Source: Tistrella mobilis KA081020-065
Lineage (GTDB): Bacteria; Pseudomonadota; Alphaproteobacteria; Tistrellales; Tistrellaceae
Direction: 5' to 3'
Length of the DNA: 64,000 bases
Assembly: GCF_000264455.2 (NCBI RefSeq)
Contig: NC_017966.1
Location: 434,001 to 498,000, forward strand
Shown: in pieces, positions 17,750-25,505 of the stretch
Layout of the letters: every line of letters begins with the position of its first letter
Numbering within the stretch: position 1 is the first letter of the stretch
Notes under the pieces: model-generated
The model's input: only the letters and a program-made list of their open reading frames with translations
Told to the model about the DNA's origin: nothing
The model's database searches: none
Translations under genes and position numbers: made by a program

Positions 17750-18613
17750 TTGTCCCAATCCGCACGCCGCAGCCTGTTGTTCGCCCCCGCGACGCGCCCG
17801 GAGATCTTCGCCAAGGCCCTGGCCTCCGGCGCCGACCTGGTCTGTGTCGATCTGGAAGACGCCGTCGCCCCCGACCTGAAGCCGGCCGCCCGCCCGGCCG
17901 GCTTCGACTTCCTGCGCGCCGCCGCAGGCGACGGCGCCGGCGGGCCCGAACGGATCCTGCGCATCAACGGGCTGAAGACGATTGCCGGCCTGCACGACCT
18001 GGCCGCACTCGCCGGTGCCGGGATTCCCACTGGCATCGTGATGCTGCCTAAGGTTGAAAGCGCGGAGGAACTGCGCCTCGCCGATGCGGTGCTGACCGAA
18101 GCCGGCAGCGCGCTGAAGCTGGCCGCGCTGGTGGAGAGCGTGCGCGGGATCGAGGCCGCCCATGCCATCGCCGCGGCAACGCCGCGGCTCGACCTGATGA
18201 TGTTCGGTGGGGCTGATCTTGCGGCCGAACTCGGCACCCGGGTGGCGCCCGAGCCGATGGCCTATGCCCGCGTCCGGCTGGTCCAGGCCGCACGCGGCGC
18301 CGGCATCGATCTGATCGACGTGCCGGCGCTGGATTTCCGCAACCCGGATGCCGTGGCTGAAGACGCCGCCCGCGCCCGGGACCTGGGCTTCACCGGCAAG
18401 GCCGCCCTGCATCCCGCCAATGTCGCCCTGGTCAATGCCGCCTTCACCCCGGCCGAGGCCGAGATCGCCTGGGCACGCCGGGTGATCGAGGCCTTCGAGG
18501 CCTCGGCCGGCGGCGTCGCCGTGCTCGACGGCAAGCTGATCGAGAAACCGGTGGTCGCGGCCCAGCGCCGGGTGCTGTCGCGCGCCCGGGCCGCCGGCCT
18601 GCTCGCTGCCTGA
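17750..18613 (+). CDS. HpcH/HpaI aldolase family CoA-ester lyase (CitE-like)
   Basis: A TIM-barrel lyase of about 287 residues of the CitE/malyl-CoA lyase group: RRSLLFAPATRPEIF at the N-terminus, VCVDLEDAVAPDLK with metal-binding acidic residues, RINGL, MLPKVESAEEL, LMMFGGADLAAELG and GFTGKAALHPANVALVNAAF. These match enzymes that cleave citramalyl-, malyl- or citryl-type CoA thioesters. I chose the TTG at 17750 because GGAG lies 7 bp upstream and homologous sequence begins there. It is 54 bp before a MaoC hydratase gene; a hydratase plus lyase pair suggests mesaconyl/citramalyl-type CoA chemistry. Confidence 0.86.
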   Translation: MSQSARRSLLFAPATRPEIFAKALASGADLVCVDLEDAVAPDLKPAARPAGFDFLRAAAGDGAGGPERILRINGLKTIAGLHDLAALAGAGIPTGIVMLPKVESAEELRLADAVLTEAGSALKLAALVESVRGIEAAHAIAAATPRLDLMMFGGADLAAELGTRVAPEPMAYARVRLVQAARGAGIDLIDVPALDFRNPDAVAEDAARARDLGFTGKAALHPANVALVNAAFTPAEAEIAWARRVIEAFEASAGGVAVLDGKLIEKPVVAAQRRVLSRARAAGLLAA

Positions 18614-18667
18614 TCCGCCCTTCTACAGACACGCTTTACCTCCAGAGACGAGAACGGAGACCTCCCC

Positions 18668-19186
18668 ATGGTGCAGACTCACGTCGCCGTCGGCGAAAAC
18701 CGCTACCGCGAAAGCTTCGGCCGCTATTTCGAGGATTTCAGCGTCGGTGACATCTACGAGCACCGCCCGAAGCGGACCATCACCCAGAACGACAACATCT
18801 GGTTCACCCTGCTGACCATGAACACCCACCCGATGCATTTCGACGAGGAGTTCGCCAAACACTCCGAATTCGGCCAGTGCATCGTCTGCTCGCCCTTCAC
18901 CGTCGCCCTGCTGGTCGGCATGAGCGTCACCGATGTCAGCCAGAAGGCGATCGCCAATCTGGGCTGGAAGGAAATCAAACTGACTCATCCGGTCTTCGCC
19001 GGCGATACGCTGGAGGCGGAATCGGAGGTGCTGGACAAGCGCGAGAGCAAGTCGCGCCCCAATGCCGGCATCGTCACCGTGCGCACGCGGGGCATGAACC
19101 AGCACGGCAAGGTGGTCTGCGAATTCGACCGGACCATGCTGATCGCGAAAAAAGGTTACGACGTGGAAGAGAAGGCTGGTTACTGA
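18668..19186 (+). CDS. MaoC family dehydratase
   Basis: A 172-residue single hot-dog domain hydratase with FEDFSVGDIYEHRPKRTIT, the active-site helix region NDNIWFTLLTMNTHPMHFDEEFA (the Asp and His of the NxH/D...H motif) and the HPVFAGDTLEAESEVL segment. The family adds water to enoyl-CoA or mesaconyl-CoA double bonds. Following the CitE-like lyase it would supply the hydroxyacyl-CoA that the lyase cleaves. A GGAGACC ribosome site lies 5 bp before the ATG. The precise substrate is not determined by the sequence. Confidence 0.86.
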   Translation: MVQTHVAVGENRYRESFGRYFEDFSVGDIYEHRPKRTITQNDNIWFTLLTMNTHPMHFDEEFAKHSEFGQCIVCSPFTVALLVGMSVTDVSQKAIANLGWKEIKLTHPVFAGDTLEAESEVLDKRESKSRPNAGIVTVRTRGMNQHGKVVCEFDRTMLIAKKGYDVEEKAGY

Positions 19187-19243
19187 CCGGTTTCGCATCT
19201 CCCCCAAGTCGACCCGCCGGTGACCACCCGTCATTCGGACACG

Positions 19244-19273
19244 CGAAGGGCGTATCATTGGATACGCCCTTCG
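19244..19273. terminator. Strong hairpin after the MaoC gene
   Basis: GAAGGGCGTATC and GATACGCCCTTC form a perfect 12-bp stem (13 bp with the flanking C-G pair) around the tetraloop ATTG, 58 bp after the hydratase stop. There is no T tract, but the stem is much stronger than the surrounding background. Confidence 0.6.
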
Positions 19274-19393
19274 TCGCATCTATGACACCGGAAGAACATC
19301 GGTCGATGACATGCAGGCAGACTAGCATCCATCTGTCGCAGCCCCCTCCCTCTCGCGGCCCTCTCCGTCTCGCGAGGCTGTCCCAGATCATGG

Positions 19394-19849
19394 ATGTCCA
19401 GGATGCAGGAAGTCGACACCACCACGCTCACGGCCGGCTTCGTACCGCTCGGCACCCTTCAGCCGGTGCTGCCGGCCATCGAGGAATGCATCACCCGCTG
19501 GCGCAATGACGGACGTCTGGACGGCCTGCTGCGCCTGGGCGCGGAAGAGCTTCTGGCCCTCTGTCGCGACGATCTTCCCGCCGATTATCTGCGCTTCCTG
19601 AGCGAGGCCGGAGCCGGGCCGCTGCCGGCGGACGGGCTGGTCATGTTCTGCTGCCCGCTCGATTTCGACGAGGTCTATGGCCGGGAGGATGGCGGGCGTT
19701 ATGCCATCTTTGCAACCGATGCGGGCGGGGCCTGCTATGCCTTCGACCGCGTGGATGCGCTCGCCGTCGTCCGGATTCCGGCCACGGGTGAGCCGATCAC
19801 CCCGGTGGGCGGGGACTTCACGGCCTTTCTGAGCGGCCTGCTGGATTAG
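19394..19849 (+). CDS. SUKH (SMI1/KNR4)-like small protein
   Basis: A 151-residue acidic protein with LPADYLRFLSEAGAGPLPADGLVMF near the middle and YAIFATDAGGACYAFD later, a layout like the SUKH/SMI1-KNR4 fold in which an early L-P-x-D-Y/F-xx-F/L motif precedes the beta-rich half. Many SUKH proteins are immunity proteins to contact-dependent toxins, but no toxin gene is nearby, so this role is not supported. An ATG at 19403 is an alternative start. I am moderately sure of the fold and unsure of the function. Confidence 0.5.
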   Translation: MSRMQEVDTTTLTAGFVPLGTLQPVLPAIEECITRWRNDGRLDGLLRLGAEELLALCRDDLPADYLRFLSEAGAGPLPADGLVMFCCPLDFDEVYGREDGGRYAIFATDAGGACYAFDRVDALAVVRIPATGEPITPVGGDFTAFLSGLLD

Positions 19850-19981
19850 TCTACCATTTTTATCGACTGATTATTTGTCAGGACCAGCAGGGCGCGCTAT
19901 GCTTCCTTCATAATGCCGGCCGCATCCCGGGCGATGCGGCAGACCGGATTGGACCGGCCGGCCCTGGGGGAGAACCGCGCA

Positions 19982-20575
19982 ATGACCGACGATGCCGGAC
20001 TGCGCGGCATCCGGACGCTGATCCTGGATGCCGGCCCCCATGCCAGTACCTCCGGACGCCTGCTGCGCCGCCTTGCCGTCGAGGCAGGCGAGGCCCGGGT
20101 GCTCCGCCTTGCCGGGACCCATGACGACATGCTCTCCAGGGTCTGCCGGATGGTGGCTGCCGCACCAGGTGTGGTGATCTGCGGCCATAATCTTGGGGCG
20201 GCCCTTGCCTTGCATCTGGCCGATCGCCCGGTCGCCCGGGCGGTGGGCGGACTGCTGCTGCTCGCCCCCGCCGATGTCGAACAGCGCCCCGGGCTTGAAG
20301 ACCATGGCCCCCTGCCCCGCGGCCAGCTGCCCTTCCCAACCATCGTCGCCGCCCGGCCGGGGGACCCCTGGATGGATGACGCCCGGCTGAAGCGGCTGGC
20401 GCTCTGCTGGTGCGCGGAACGGGTGGAGCTTGGCGGCGATGACGACCGGCCGGCGCTGCGCCGCCTGCTCCGCCGGCTGCTGCTGCGCGCACGGATCGAC
20501 CGCGAGGGCCCGCCCGCCGGCCGTCCGCCACTGATGGCCGAAGACGGCCCGCCCGCCCGCGGCTGGCTGATGTGA
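19982..20575 (+). CDS. RBBP9/YdeN-like alpha/beta-hydrolase fold protein, probably inactive
   Basis: A 197-residue protein with the RBBP9/YdeN layout: RTLILDAG near the start, a nucleophile-elbow segment VVICGHNLGAALALHLAD, then TIVAARPGDPW with the acid residue. The nucleophile position of GHSLG is Asn70 (codon AAT) instead of Ser, and no histidine is found in the C-terminal 85 residues where the catalytic His should be. Both features indicate a pseudo-hydrolase, perhaps a binding protein. The arginine-rich C-terminus (RRLLRRLLLRARIDRE) is also unusual. It is convergent with the acyl-CoA dehydrogenase gene, 7 bp apart. Confidence 0.6.
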   Translation: MTDDAGLRGIRTLILDAGPHASTSGRLLRRLAVEAGEARVLRLAGTHDDMLSRVCRMVAAAPGVVICGHNLGAALALHLADRPVARAVGGLLLLAPADVEQRPGLEDHGPLPRGQLPFPTIVAARPGDPWMDDARLKRLALCWCAERVELGGDDDRPALRRLLRRLLLRARIDREGPPAGRPPLMAEDGPPARGWLM

Positions 20576-20582
20576 GCCCCGC

Positions 20583-21839
20583 TTATAGTCCTGCGGGTCC
20601 GGTAAAGTGCCGGGTGTTCCGGCCGATCGCCGCCCGCGCCGCCTTCAGCTCCGCCTTCGCCACCGTCTGCAGATGCACCTCGTCGGGCCCGTCCAGCACC
20701 CTGAGCGCCCGGCCCCAGCTCCAGAGCCCGGCAAGCGGCGTGTCGGGCGACAGGCCCGCCGCGCCGAAGACCTGCATCGCCCGGTCCAGCACCCGGGTCT
20801 GCAGCCGCGCACTTGCAAGCTTGATCGCAGAGACCGCCGTGCGCGCCGCCGCATTGCCTTTCGTGTCCATCAGCCAGGCCGCCTGCATCACCAGCAGCCG
20901 GCACTGGTCGATCTCGATCCGGCTTTCGGCGATCCACTCGCGGATATTGGCACGATCGGCCAGAGGTGTGCCGCCGATCCGGCGTTCCAGCGCCCGCTCG
21001 GTCATCAGCTCCAGCGCCAGTTCGCACTGACCCACCGAACGCATGGCATGATGCACCCGCCCGGGCCCCAGCCGGGCCTGGGCGATGGCAAAGGCGTCAC
21101 CCTCGGCCCCGATCAGATGTGCCGCCGGCACCCGGACATTGCGGAACACGATCTCGCCATGCCCGTCTGCCGCATGCGCGCCCATCAGCGTGATGTCGCG
21201 CACGATCTTCACGCCGGGGACGTCGATCGGCACGATCACGAAGGAATGCCGCCGGTGGCGCTCCGCCAGACCGTCCGGGTCGGAGACGCCGAAGACGATG
21301 GCGAAGGACAGATGCGGATGGCGGGTGCCGGTGATGAACCATTTCCGCCCTTCCACCACGTAATCGTCGCCGTCCCGGCGGATGGTGGTGGCGAGCGAAG
21401 TGGGGTCGGATGACGGCGCATCCGGCTCCGACATGCAGAAAACCGACCGGATCTCCCCCAGCAGCAGCGGATCCAGCCAGCGCGCCTTCTGATCCGGCGT
21501 GCCGAACAGCTGCAGCAGCTCCATATTGCCGCTGTCCGGCGCCGCGCAGTTGAACACCTCCGAGGCCCAGGGGACCCGGCCCATGATCTCGGCCAGTGGC
21601 GCATACTCGGCATTCGACAGCCTGACCCCCGGCTGATCGTCGGTCAGCGACGGCAGGAACAGGTTCCACAGCCCGGCCTCCCAGGCTCGCGCCTTCAGCC
21701 GTTCGATGATCTCCGTCGGATGGCCGCCGTCGAGGAAGGCCCGCGTCACCGCCCCATGGGCCGGCAGGATATAGTGGTCCATGAAATCCGTCAGCCGCTG
21801 GCGCAGCGCTTCGACATGAGGCGGGTGGTCAAACTGCAT
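20583..21839 (-). CDS. Acyl-CoA dehydrogenase family protein
   Basis: A 418-residue flavoprotein of the acyl-CoA dehydrogenase superfamily. The FAD/substrate segments CMSEPDAPSSDPTSL, GRKWFITGTRHP and GPGRVHHAMRSVG are visible, and the C-terminal WSWGRALRVLDGPDEVHLQ resembles the ACAD10/11-like branch. The start at 21839 is supported by GAGAGAAAG upstream and by MQFDHPPHVEALRQRL; the frame is open 46 codons further back through the operator region. It would oxidise an acyl-CoA at the alpha-beta bond. No electron-transfer flavoprotein genes are adjacent. Confidence 0.88.
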   Translation of the reverse strand: MQFDHPPHVEALRQRLTDFMDHYILPAHGAVTRAFLDGGHPTEIIERLKARAWEAGLWNLFLPSLTDDQPGVRLSNAEYAPLAEIMGRVPWASEVFNCAAPDSGNMELLQLFGTPDQKARWLDPLLLGEIRSVFCMSEPDAPSSDPTSLATTIRRDGDDYVVEGRKWFITGTRHPHLSFAIVFGVSDPDGLAERHRRHSFVIVPIDVPGVKIVRDITLMGAHAADGHGEIVFRNVRVPAAHLIGAEGDAFAIAQARLGPGRVHHAMRSVGQCELALELMTERALERRIGGTPLADRANIREWIAESRIEIDQCRLLVMQAAWLMDTKGNAAARTAVSAIKLASARLQTRVLDRAMQVFGAAGLSPDTPLAGLWSWGRALRVLDGPDEVHLQTVAKAELKAARAAIGRNTRHFTGPAGL

Positions 21840-21878
21840 CTTGTTGTTCTTTCTCTCGACCGGACCAGGGCAGACATC

Positions 21879-21898
21879 ATTCATACGTTCGTTTGAAT
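21879..21898. promoter_or_regulatory. TetR/PsrA-like operator before the acyl-CoA dehydrogenase gene
   Basis: ATTCATACG-TT-CGTTTGAAT is a 9+2+9 inverted repeat with one mismatch, about 40 bp upstream of the dehydrogenase start. CAAAC...GTTTG-type repeats are known for PsrA/FadR-like TetR regulators of fatty-acid genes. The left arm and the bases before it (GACATCATTCATACG) are identical to the left arm at the LysR start at 12.5 kb. Confidence 0.5.
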
Positions 21899-22050
21899 TG
21901 AAGATCGCATATGGCCTGCCCGAGGTCAAGGCGCGCCGCAGATCCTGGAATTCAGGGCACAGATGATGTGCCCGCACCGCCGATACCGGATCCCGGCGTC
22001 CAGGCCCATCTGGCGGGGTGAGACAGTCACCCTGATGGAAGGACGGATCG

Positions 22051-23085
22051 ATGGAGCATCGTCAGCTGGGCGCTTCGGGCCTCAAACTGCCGGTTCTGGG
22101 GCTTGGGACAGGCACCTTCGGCGGTAGCGGGCCGCTGTTCGGCGCCTGGGGCAATACCGATGTGGCAGAGGCCCGGCGGCTGATCGACATCTGCCTGGAG
22201 GCCGGCGTCACCCTGTTCGACAGCGCCGATGTCTATTCCGACGGCGCCTCGGAACAGGTTCTGGGCCAGGCGATTCGCGGCCGGCGCGACCGGGTGATCC
22301 TGTCGACCAAGATGGGCCTGCCCATGGGGCCCGGTGCCAATGACGCAGGCGTCGGTCGCGACCGGCTGATCCGCGGCGTGGACGCGGCACTCCGCCGGCT
22401 TGGGACCGACCGGATCGACATCCTGCAACTCCACGCCCATGACGCCGCCACCCCGGTGGACGAGGTGGTGGCGACGCTGGATGACCTGATCCGCGCGGGC
22501 AAGCTGCGCCATGCCGGGGTCTCGAACTATCCCGGCTGGGCCTTGATGAAGGCGCTGGCGGCCGCCGACCGCACCGGCCGCAGCCGCTTCGTCGCCCATC
22601 AGGTCTATTATTCGCTGATCGGCCGCGACTATGAATGGGAGCTGATGAAGCTGGGGCAGGATCAGAAGGTCGGCGCCCTGGTCTGGAGCCCGCTCGGCTG
22701 GGGCCGGCTGACCGGCCGCATCGGCCGCAACCGTCCGATCCCCGCCGGCAGCCGGCTACACGACACCGCCGCCTTCGCGCCCCCGGTCGACGAGGCCCTG
22801 CTCTACCGCGTGACCGACGTTCTGGACGAGATTGCCGCCGAGACCGGACGCACGGTGCCGCAGATCGCGATCAACTGGCTGCTCGGCCGCCCGACGGTCA
22901 CCTCGGTGATCATCGGCGCGCGCAACGAGGCGCAGCTGCGGGACAATCTGGGCGCCACAGGCTGGCAGCTGACCCAGGACCAGATCGCCCGGCTGGATGC
23001 GGCCAGCGTCCGGGACGCCCCCTATCCGCACTTCCCCTATCGGCGGCAAGAGGCTTTCGCCCGGCTCGATCCGCCGGCGGTTTAA
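22051..23085 (+). CDS. Aldo/keto reductase
   Basis: A 344-residue NAD(P)H-dependent TIM-barrel oxidoreductase. The catalytic tetrad is visible: Asp and Tyr in LFDSADVYSDGASE, Lys in ILSTKMG and His in ILQLHAHD. The cofactor-binding end SVIIGARNEAQLRDN is typical of the YajO/Tas-like AKR group. A GGAAGGACG ribosome site precedes the ATG. It stands alone; its stop overlaps the convergent GNAT gene stop by 4 bp. Substrate unknown. Confidence 0.9.
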   Translation: MEHRQLGASGLKLPVLGLGTGTFGGSGPLFGAWGNTDVAEARRLIDICLEAGVTLFDSADVYSDGASEQVLGQAIRGRRDRVILSTKMGLPMGPGANDAGVGRDRLIRGVDAALRRLGTDRIDILQLHAHDAATPVDEVVATLDDLIRAGKLRHAGVSNYPGWALMKALAAADRTGRSRFVAHQVYYSLIGRDYEWELMKLGQDQKVGALVWSPLGWGRLTGRIGRNRPIPAGSRLHDTAAFAPPVDEALLYRVTDVLDEIAAETGRTVPQIAINWLLGRPTVTSVIIGARNEAQLRDNLGATGWQLTQDQIARLDAASVRDAPYPHFPYRRQEAFARLDPPAV

Positions 23086-23600
23086 GGCAACAGCCGCTTC
23101 TCGTAACGCCAGACCACGATGTCGAACGGGCCGTCTGCCGTCTGAAGCTGCATAGGCGTGGTCGCAGCCCGATGCCAGCCGGCCTTCTCGTAAAAGCGGG
23201 CGGCACGGTCATTCCCCACCACACAGGAAAGCCAGGCGATGTCCACTCCAGACGCGGCAAGCTGCGCCTCCGCCGCCAACATCAACGGCATCGCCAGACC
23301 ATGGCCGCGCAGGGCGGGATCGACATAGAACTGGTCGAGACAGGCACCCTTCAGCCAGAAAAAACCGGCGGGGGCGCCGTCTGGCCCGGTCACCTGCACT
23401 TCGCCCGCCGGTGCCGCCTCAAGCCGGGCCACGAAACTCTCCAGCCGCCGCGCCCGGACAAGACCCTCGGACGCCGACGCCAGATGCCCGTCGCACCAGC
23501 CCTGATGCCAGAGCCGGGCGAGCGACGGGATATCCGCCGGGGCAAGCGGGCGCATCGGCGCCGGATCGAGATGGCGGAAAGCCTCGACGGGGGCGGTCAT
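23082..23600 (-). CDS. GNAT-family N-acetyltransferase
   Basis: A 172-residue acetyltransferase with the GNAT motif A LDQFYVDPALRGHGLAMPLM, where RGHGLA is the acetyl-CoA pyrophosphate loop, and the motif B-like VVGNDRAARFYEKAGW. The target is unknown. A GAGGAG element about 10 bp upstream supports the start. Confidence 0.85.
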   Translation of the reverse strand: MTAPVEAFRHLDPAPMRPLAPADIPSLARLWHQGWCDGHLASASEGLVRARRLESFVARLEAAPAGEVQVTGPDGAPAGFFWLKGACLDQFYVDPALRGHGLAMPLMLAAEAQLAASGVDIAWLSCVVGNDRAARFYEKAGWHRAATTPMQLQTADGPFDIVVWRYEKRLLP

Positions 23601-23742
23601 AAAGGGGCATCTCCTCGCGGCAGCTGCACCTCTCTGCGAGAGGCCCTCTTCCGAGAATAGAATGCCGCCGGTGCAAGGTGAAGCGCCGGGGGCGGAACGG
23701 CATCCGCTCCCCGGCGCTTCATTTCACCTCTTGTACCTGATG

Positions 23743-24132
23743 TCAAAAGCCGACCCGATCGATCGTGATCGGATCGTAGCGGGCGACATGGTGCTTGTGC
23801 GGCGGCGTGGCGAGAATGTGCCGCGCCCGGTCATCGAGCCCGTCGGTGGCAAGCCGCCGATGCTGCGCGAGGACCACTTCCAGCGCCGTGACGAAGTGTT
23901 CGTAATAGTTCCACTGCTCGGGTCCGAACCCAGGATTGGCCGCCTCCCAATTGCGGATGGCATCGGTCAGCGCTTCCTGAAATTCGCCCCAGGCGAATTC
24001 GCCCGCCTCGCAGGCGGCAATGGCGATGGCGAAGGCCCGCAATTCCCAGGGCTTGTCGAAGGGCACCTGCCCCTCGCGCCGCTCAAGCAGAACGGCCAGA
24101 TCGGTGCTGCAACTTGTCGATACAGGCATCAT
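23743..24132 (-). CDS. Nitrile hydratase accessory (activator) protein
   Basis: A 129-residue protein matching the nitrile hydratase activator family (P14K/NhlE type): VPFDKPWELRAFAIAIAA, the FAWGEFQEALTDAIRNWEA segment and NYYEHFVTALEVVL, which also resembles the N-terminal part of beta subunits. Such proteins carry the metal-loaded alpha subunit and help exchange or insert the cofactor. It is the last gene of the nitrile hydratase operon, 23 bp after the alpha gene, the standard order for cobalt enzymes. Confidence 0.9.
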   Translation of the reverse strand: MMPVSTSCSTDLAVLLERREGQVPFDKPWELRAFAIAIAACEAGEFAWGEFQEALTDAIRNWEAANPGFGPEQWNYYEHFVTALEVVLAQHRRLATDGLDDRARHILATPPHKHHVARYDPITIDRVGF

Positions 24133-24155
24133 CTGCGATGTCCCTTGCCGGTCGT

Positions 24156-24767
24156 TCAGGCCGCCCGGGGGAAGCCGGTGCCGATCATCGAATCCCGGGT
24201 AACCAGGGCCGCAAGCTCGTCAGCCCCCATCCCGTCGGTGCCCGCGGGGCGCTGCGGCAGCACCCAGTAGCGGATTTCGGAATTCGAATCCCACACCCGG
24301 ATCTCGGTTTCCTGCGGGATGTCGAGCCGGAAATCCTCTTTCAGGCAGAGGCGCGGCTCGCGGATGATCCGGGCGCGATAGGGCATCGACTTGAACCAGT
24401 TCGGCGGCAGGCCGAGCACGGGCCAGGGATAGCAGGAGCAGAGCGAGCAGACGACGACGTTATGGATCGTATCGGTGTTCTCGACGACGATCATGTGCTC
24501 GCCCTGCAGGCCGCCGATCCCCAGTTCGTGGCAGGCGGCACTGGCATCCGCCAGAAGCCGGGCCTTGAACTCGGGATCGGTCCAGGCCCTGGCCACCACA
24601 GAGGCGCCGAGCCGCGGGCCGACCTCGTTTTCATAGACGGCGGCGAAGCGGTCGACACCCGCTTCCGACATCAGCCCGCCTTCGATCAGGATGGCCTCGA
24701 TCGCCTTCACGCGGGCCGCGATCTCTTCCTCGCTGCGGGGTGTGTAGACCAGATTGACTCGGGTCAT
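24156..24767 (-). CDS. Nitrile hydratase, alpha subunit
   Basis: A 203-residue alpha subunit that binds the catalytic metal and hydrates nitriles to amides. The metal site is [17 protein letters not shown], with Cys107, Cys110 and Cys112; the last two are normally oxidised to sulfinic and sulfenic acids. Ser108 is the residue typical of iron enzymes, whereas the downstream [12 protein letters not shown] and the beta-alpha gene order are typical of cobalt enzymes, so the metal type is ambiguous by motif alone. The start at 24767 has GGGAGGACG in front; the frame is open a little further but without a ribosome site. It lies 14 bp after the beta gene. Confidence 0.95.
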   Translation of the reverse strand: MTRVNLVYTPRSEEEIAARVKAIEAILIEGGLMSEAGVDRFAAVYENEVGPRLGASVVARAWTDPEFKARLLADASAACHELGIGGLQGEHMIVVENTDTIHNVVVCSLCSCYPWPVLGLPPNWFKSMPYRARIIREPRLCLKEDFRLDIPQETEIRVWDSNSEIRYWVLPQRPAGTDGMGADELAALVTRDSMIGTGFPRAA

Positions 24768-24781
24768 GCATCGTCCTCCCT

Positions 24782-25468
24782 TCAGGACCGCGCCAGGGTG
24801 ATGTAGGGCTCCCACATGTCGACATGCTGACATGCGTTGGGATCGGCATGTTCCGCCCCGTAGAGTTCTGACTGGGCGAAACGGACGGTGTAGAGATGTT
24901 CGGCGGTCTCTCCGCCACCGGCGGCGGTGGTGTCGGGAAAGACATGGGCGCCGTGATGCATCACGATCTCGCCGACACGCCCCATGGCATAGCGGGGCCG
25001 GCGATGGTGATGGCGGGGCACCGAGGCATCGACGACGACTTTGTCCCCGATCCGGAATTTCGGCGCCGTCTCGATCTGCCGGGCGGCCGGGAAGCCGTTC
25101 TGGATGGCCCAGTTGGCGAAGTCGACGAGGGCCGGGTCGTCATTCGGCGGCAATGGCGCATCCGGATACTGAAGATAATAGGCCGTCCGCTTGTCCAGCT
25201 CCTCGCGGGTCCAATGACCCTTTTCGCAGCCGATCCGTTCGACCGCATCCACCCAATGCTCGTAATAGAAGGCGGTGAGGTAATGGAGCGGGTGCATCCC
25301 CTCCAGATGCTTGCGGAATTCGTCCAGGCCGAACATCCCGGCCCGGGCCGCGAAGGGGAACAGCGCCCAGGCCGCCTTTTCCCATTCGGCATGATAGGGC
25401 GGCTCCCAGGCGGTGGGCCCGACCGGCCCCATCCCGTCGATACCGCCGAGGTCGTGAATACCGTTCAT
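24782..25468 (-). CDS. Nitrile hydratase, beta subunit
   Basis: A 228-residue beta subunit starting [16 protein letters not shown], the family hallmark, followed by [20 protein letters not shown] in the N-terminal helical part and the SH3-like C-terminal barrel with [23 protein letters not shown] and [15 protein letters not shown]. The arginine in RPRY and other conserved arginines contact the oxidised cysteines of alpha. It is second in the operon, after the CbiM-like gene (37 bp) and before alpha. Confidence 0.95.
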   Translation of the reverse strand: MNGIHDLGGIDGMGPVGPTAWEPPYHAEWEKAAWALFPFAARAGMFGLDEFRKHLEGMHPLHYLTAFYYEHWVDAVERIGCEKGHWTREELDKRTAYYLQYPDAPLPPNDDPALVDFANWAIQNGFPAARQIETAPKFRIGDKVVVDASVPRHHHRRPRYAMGRVGEIVMHHGAHVFPDTTAAGGGETAEHLYTVRFAQSELYGAEHADPNACQHVDMWEPYITLARS

Positions 25469-25505
25469 AGCTCATCTCCCTGCTGCAGGACCGGTCCCGG
25501 GACCA

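Noticed and set aside
19394-19849. Toxin-immunity system around the SUKH-like protein
   Set aside because: No toxin, RHS, CDI or secretion gene is close; neighbours are metabolic.
24156-25468. Iron-type nitrile hydratase, or thiocyanate hydrolase
   Set aside because: Only Ser108 favours iron; gene order, the YPWP context and the CbiM-like gene favour cobalt. Two subunits plus activator, without a gamma-subunit gene, do not fit thiocyanate hydrolase.
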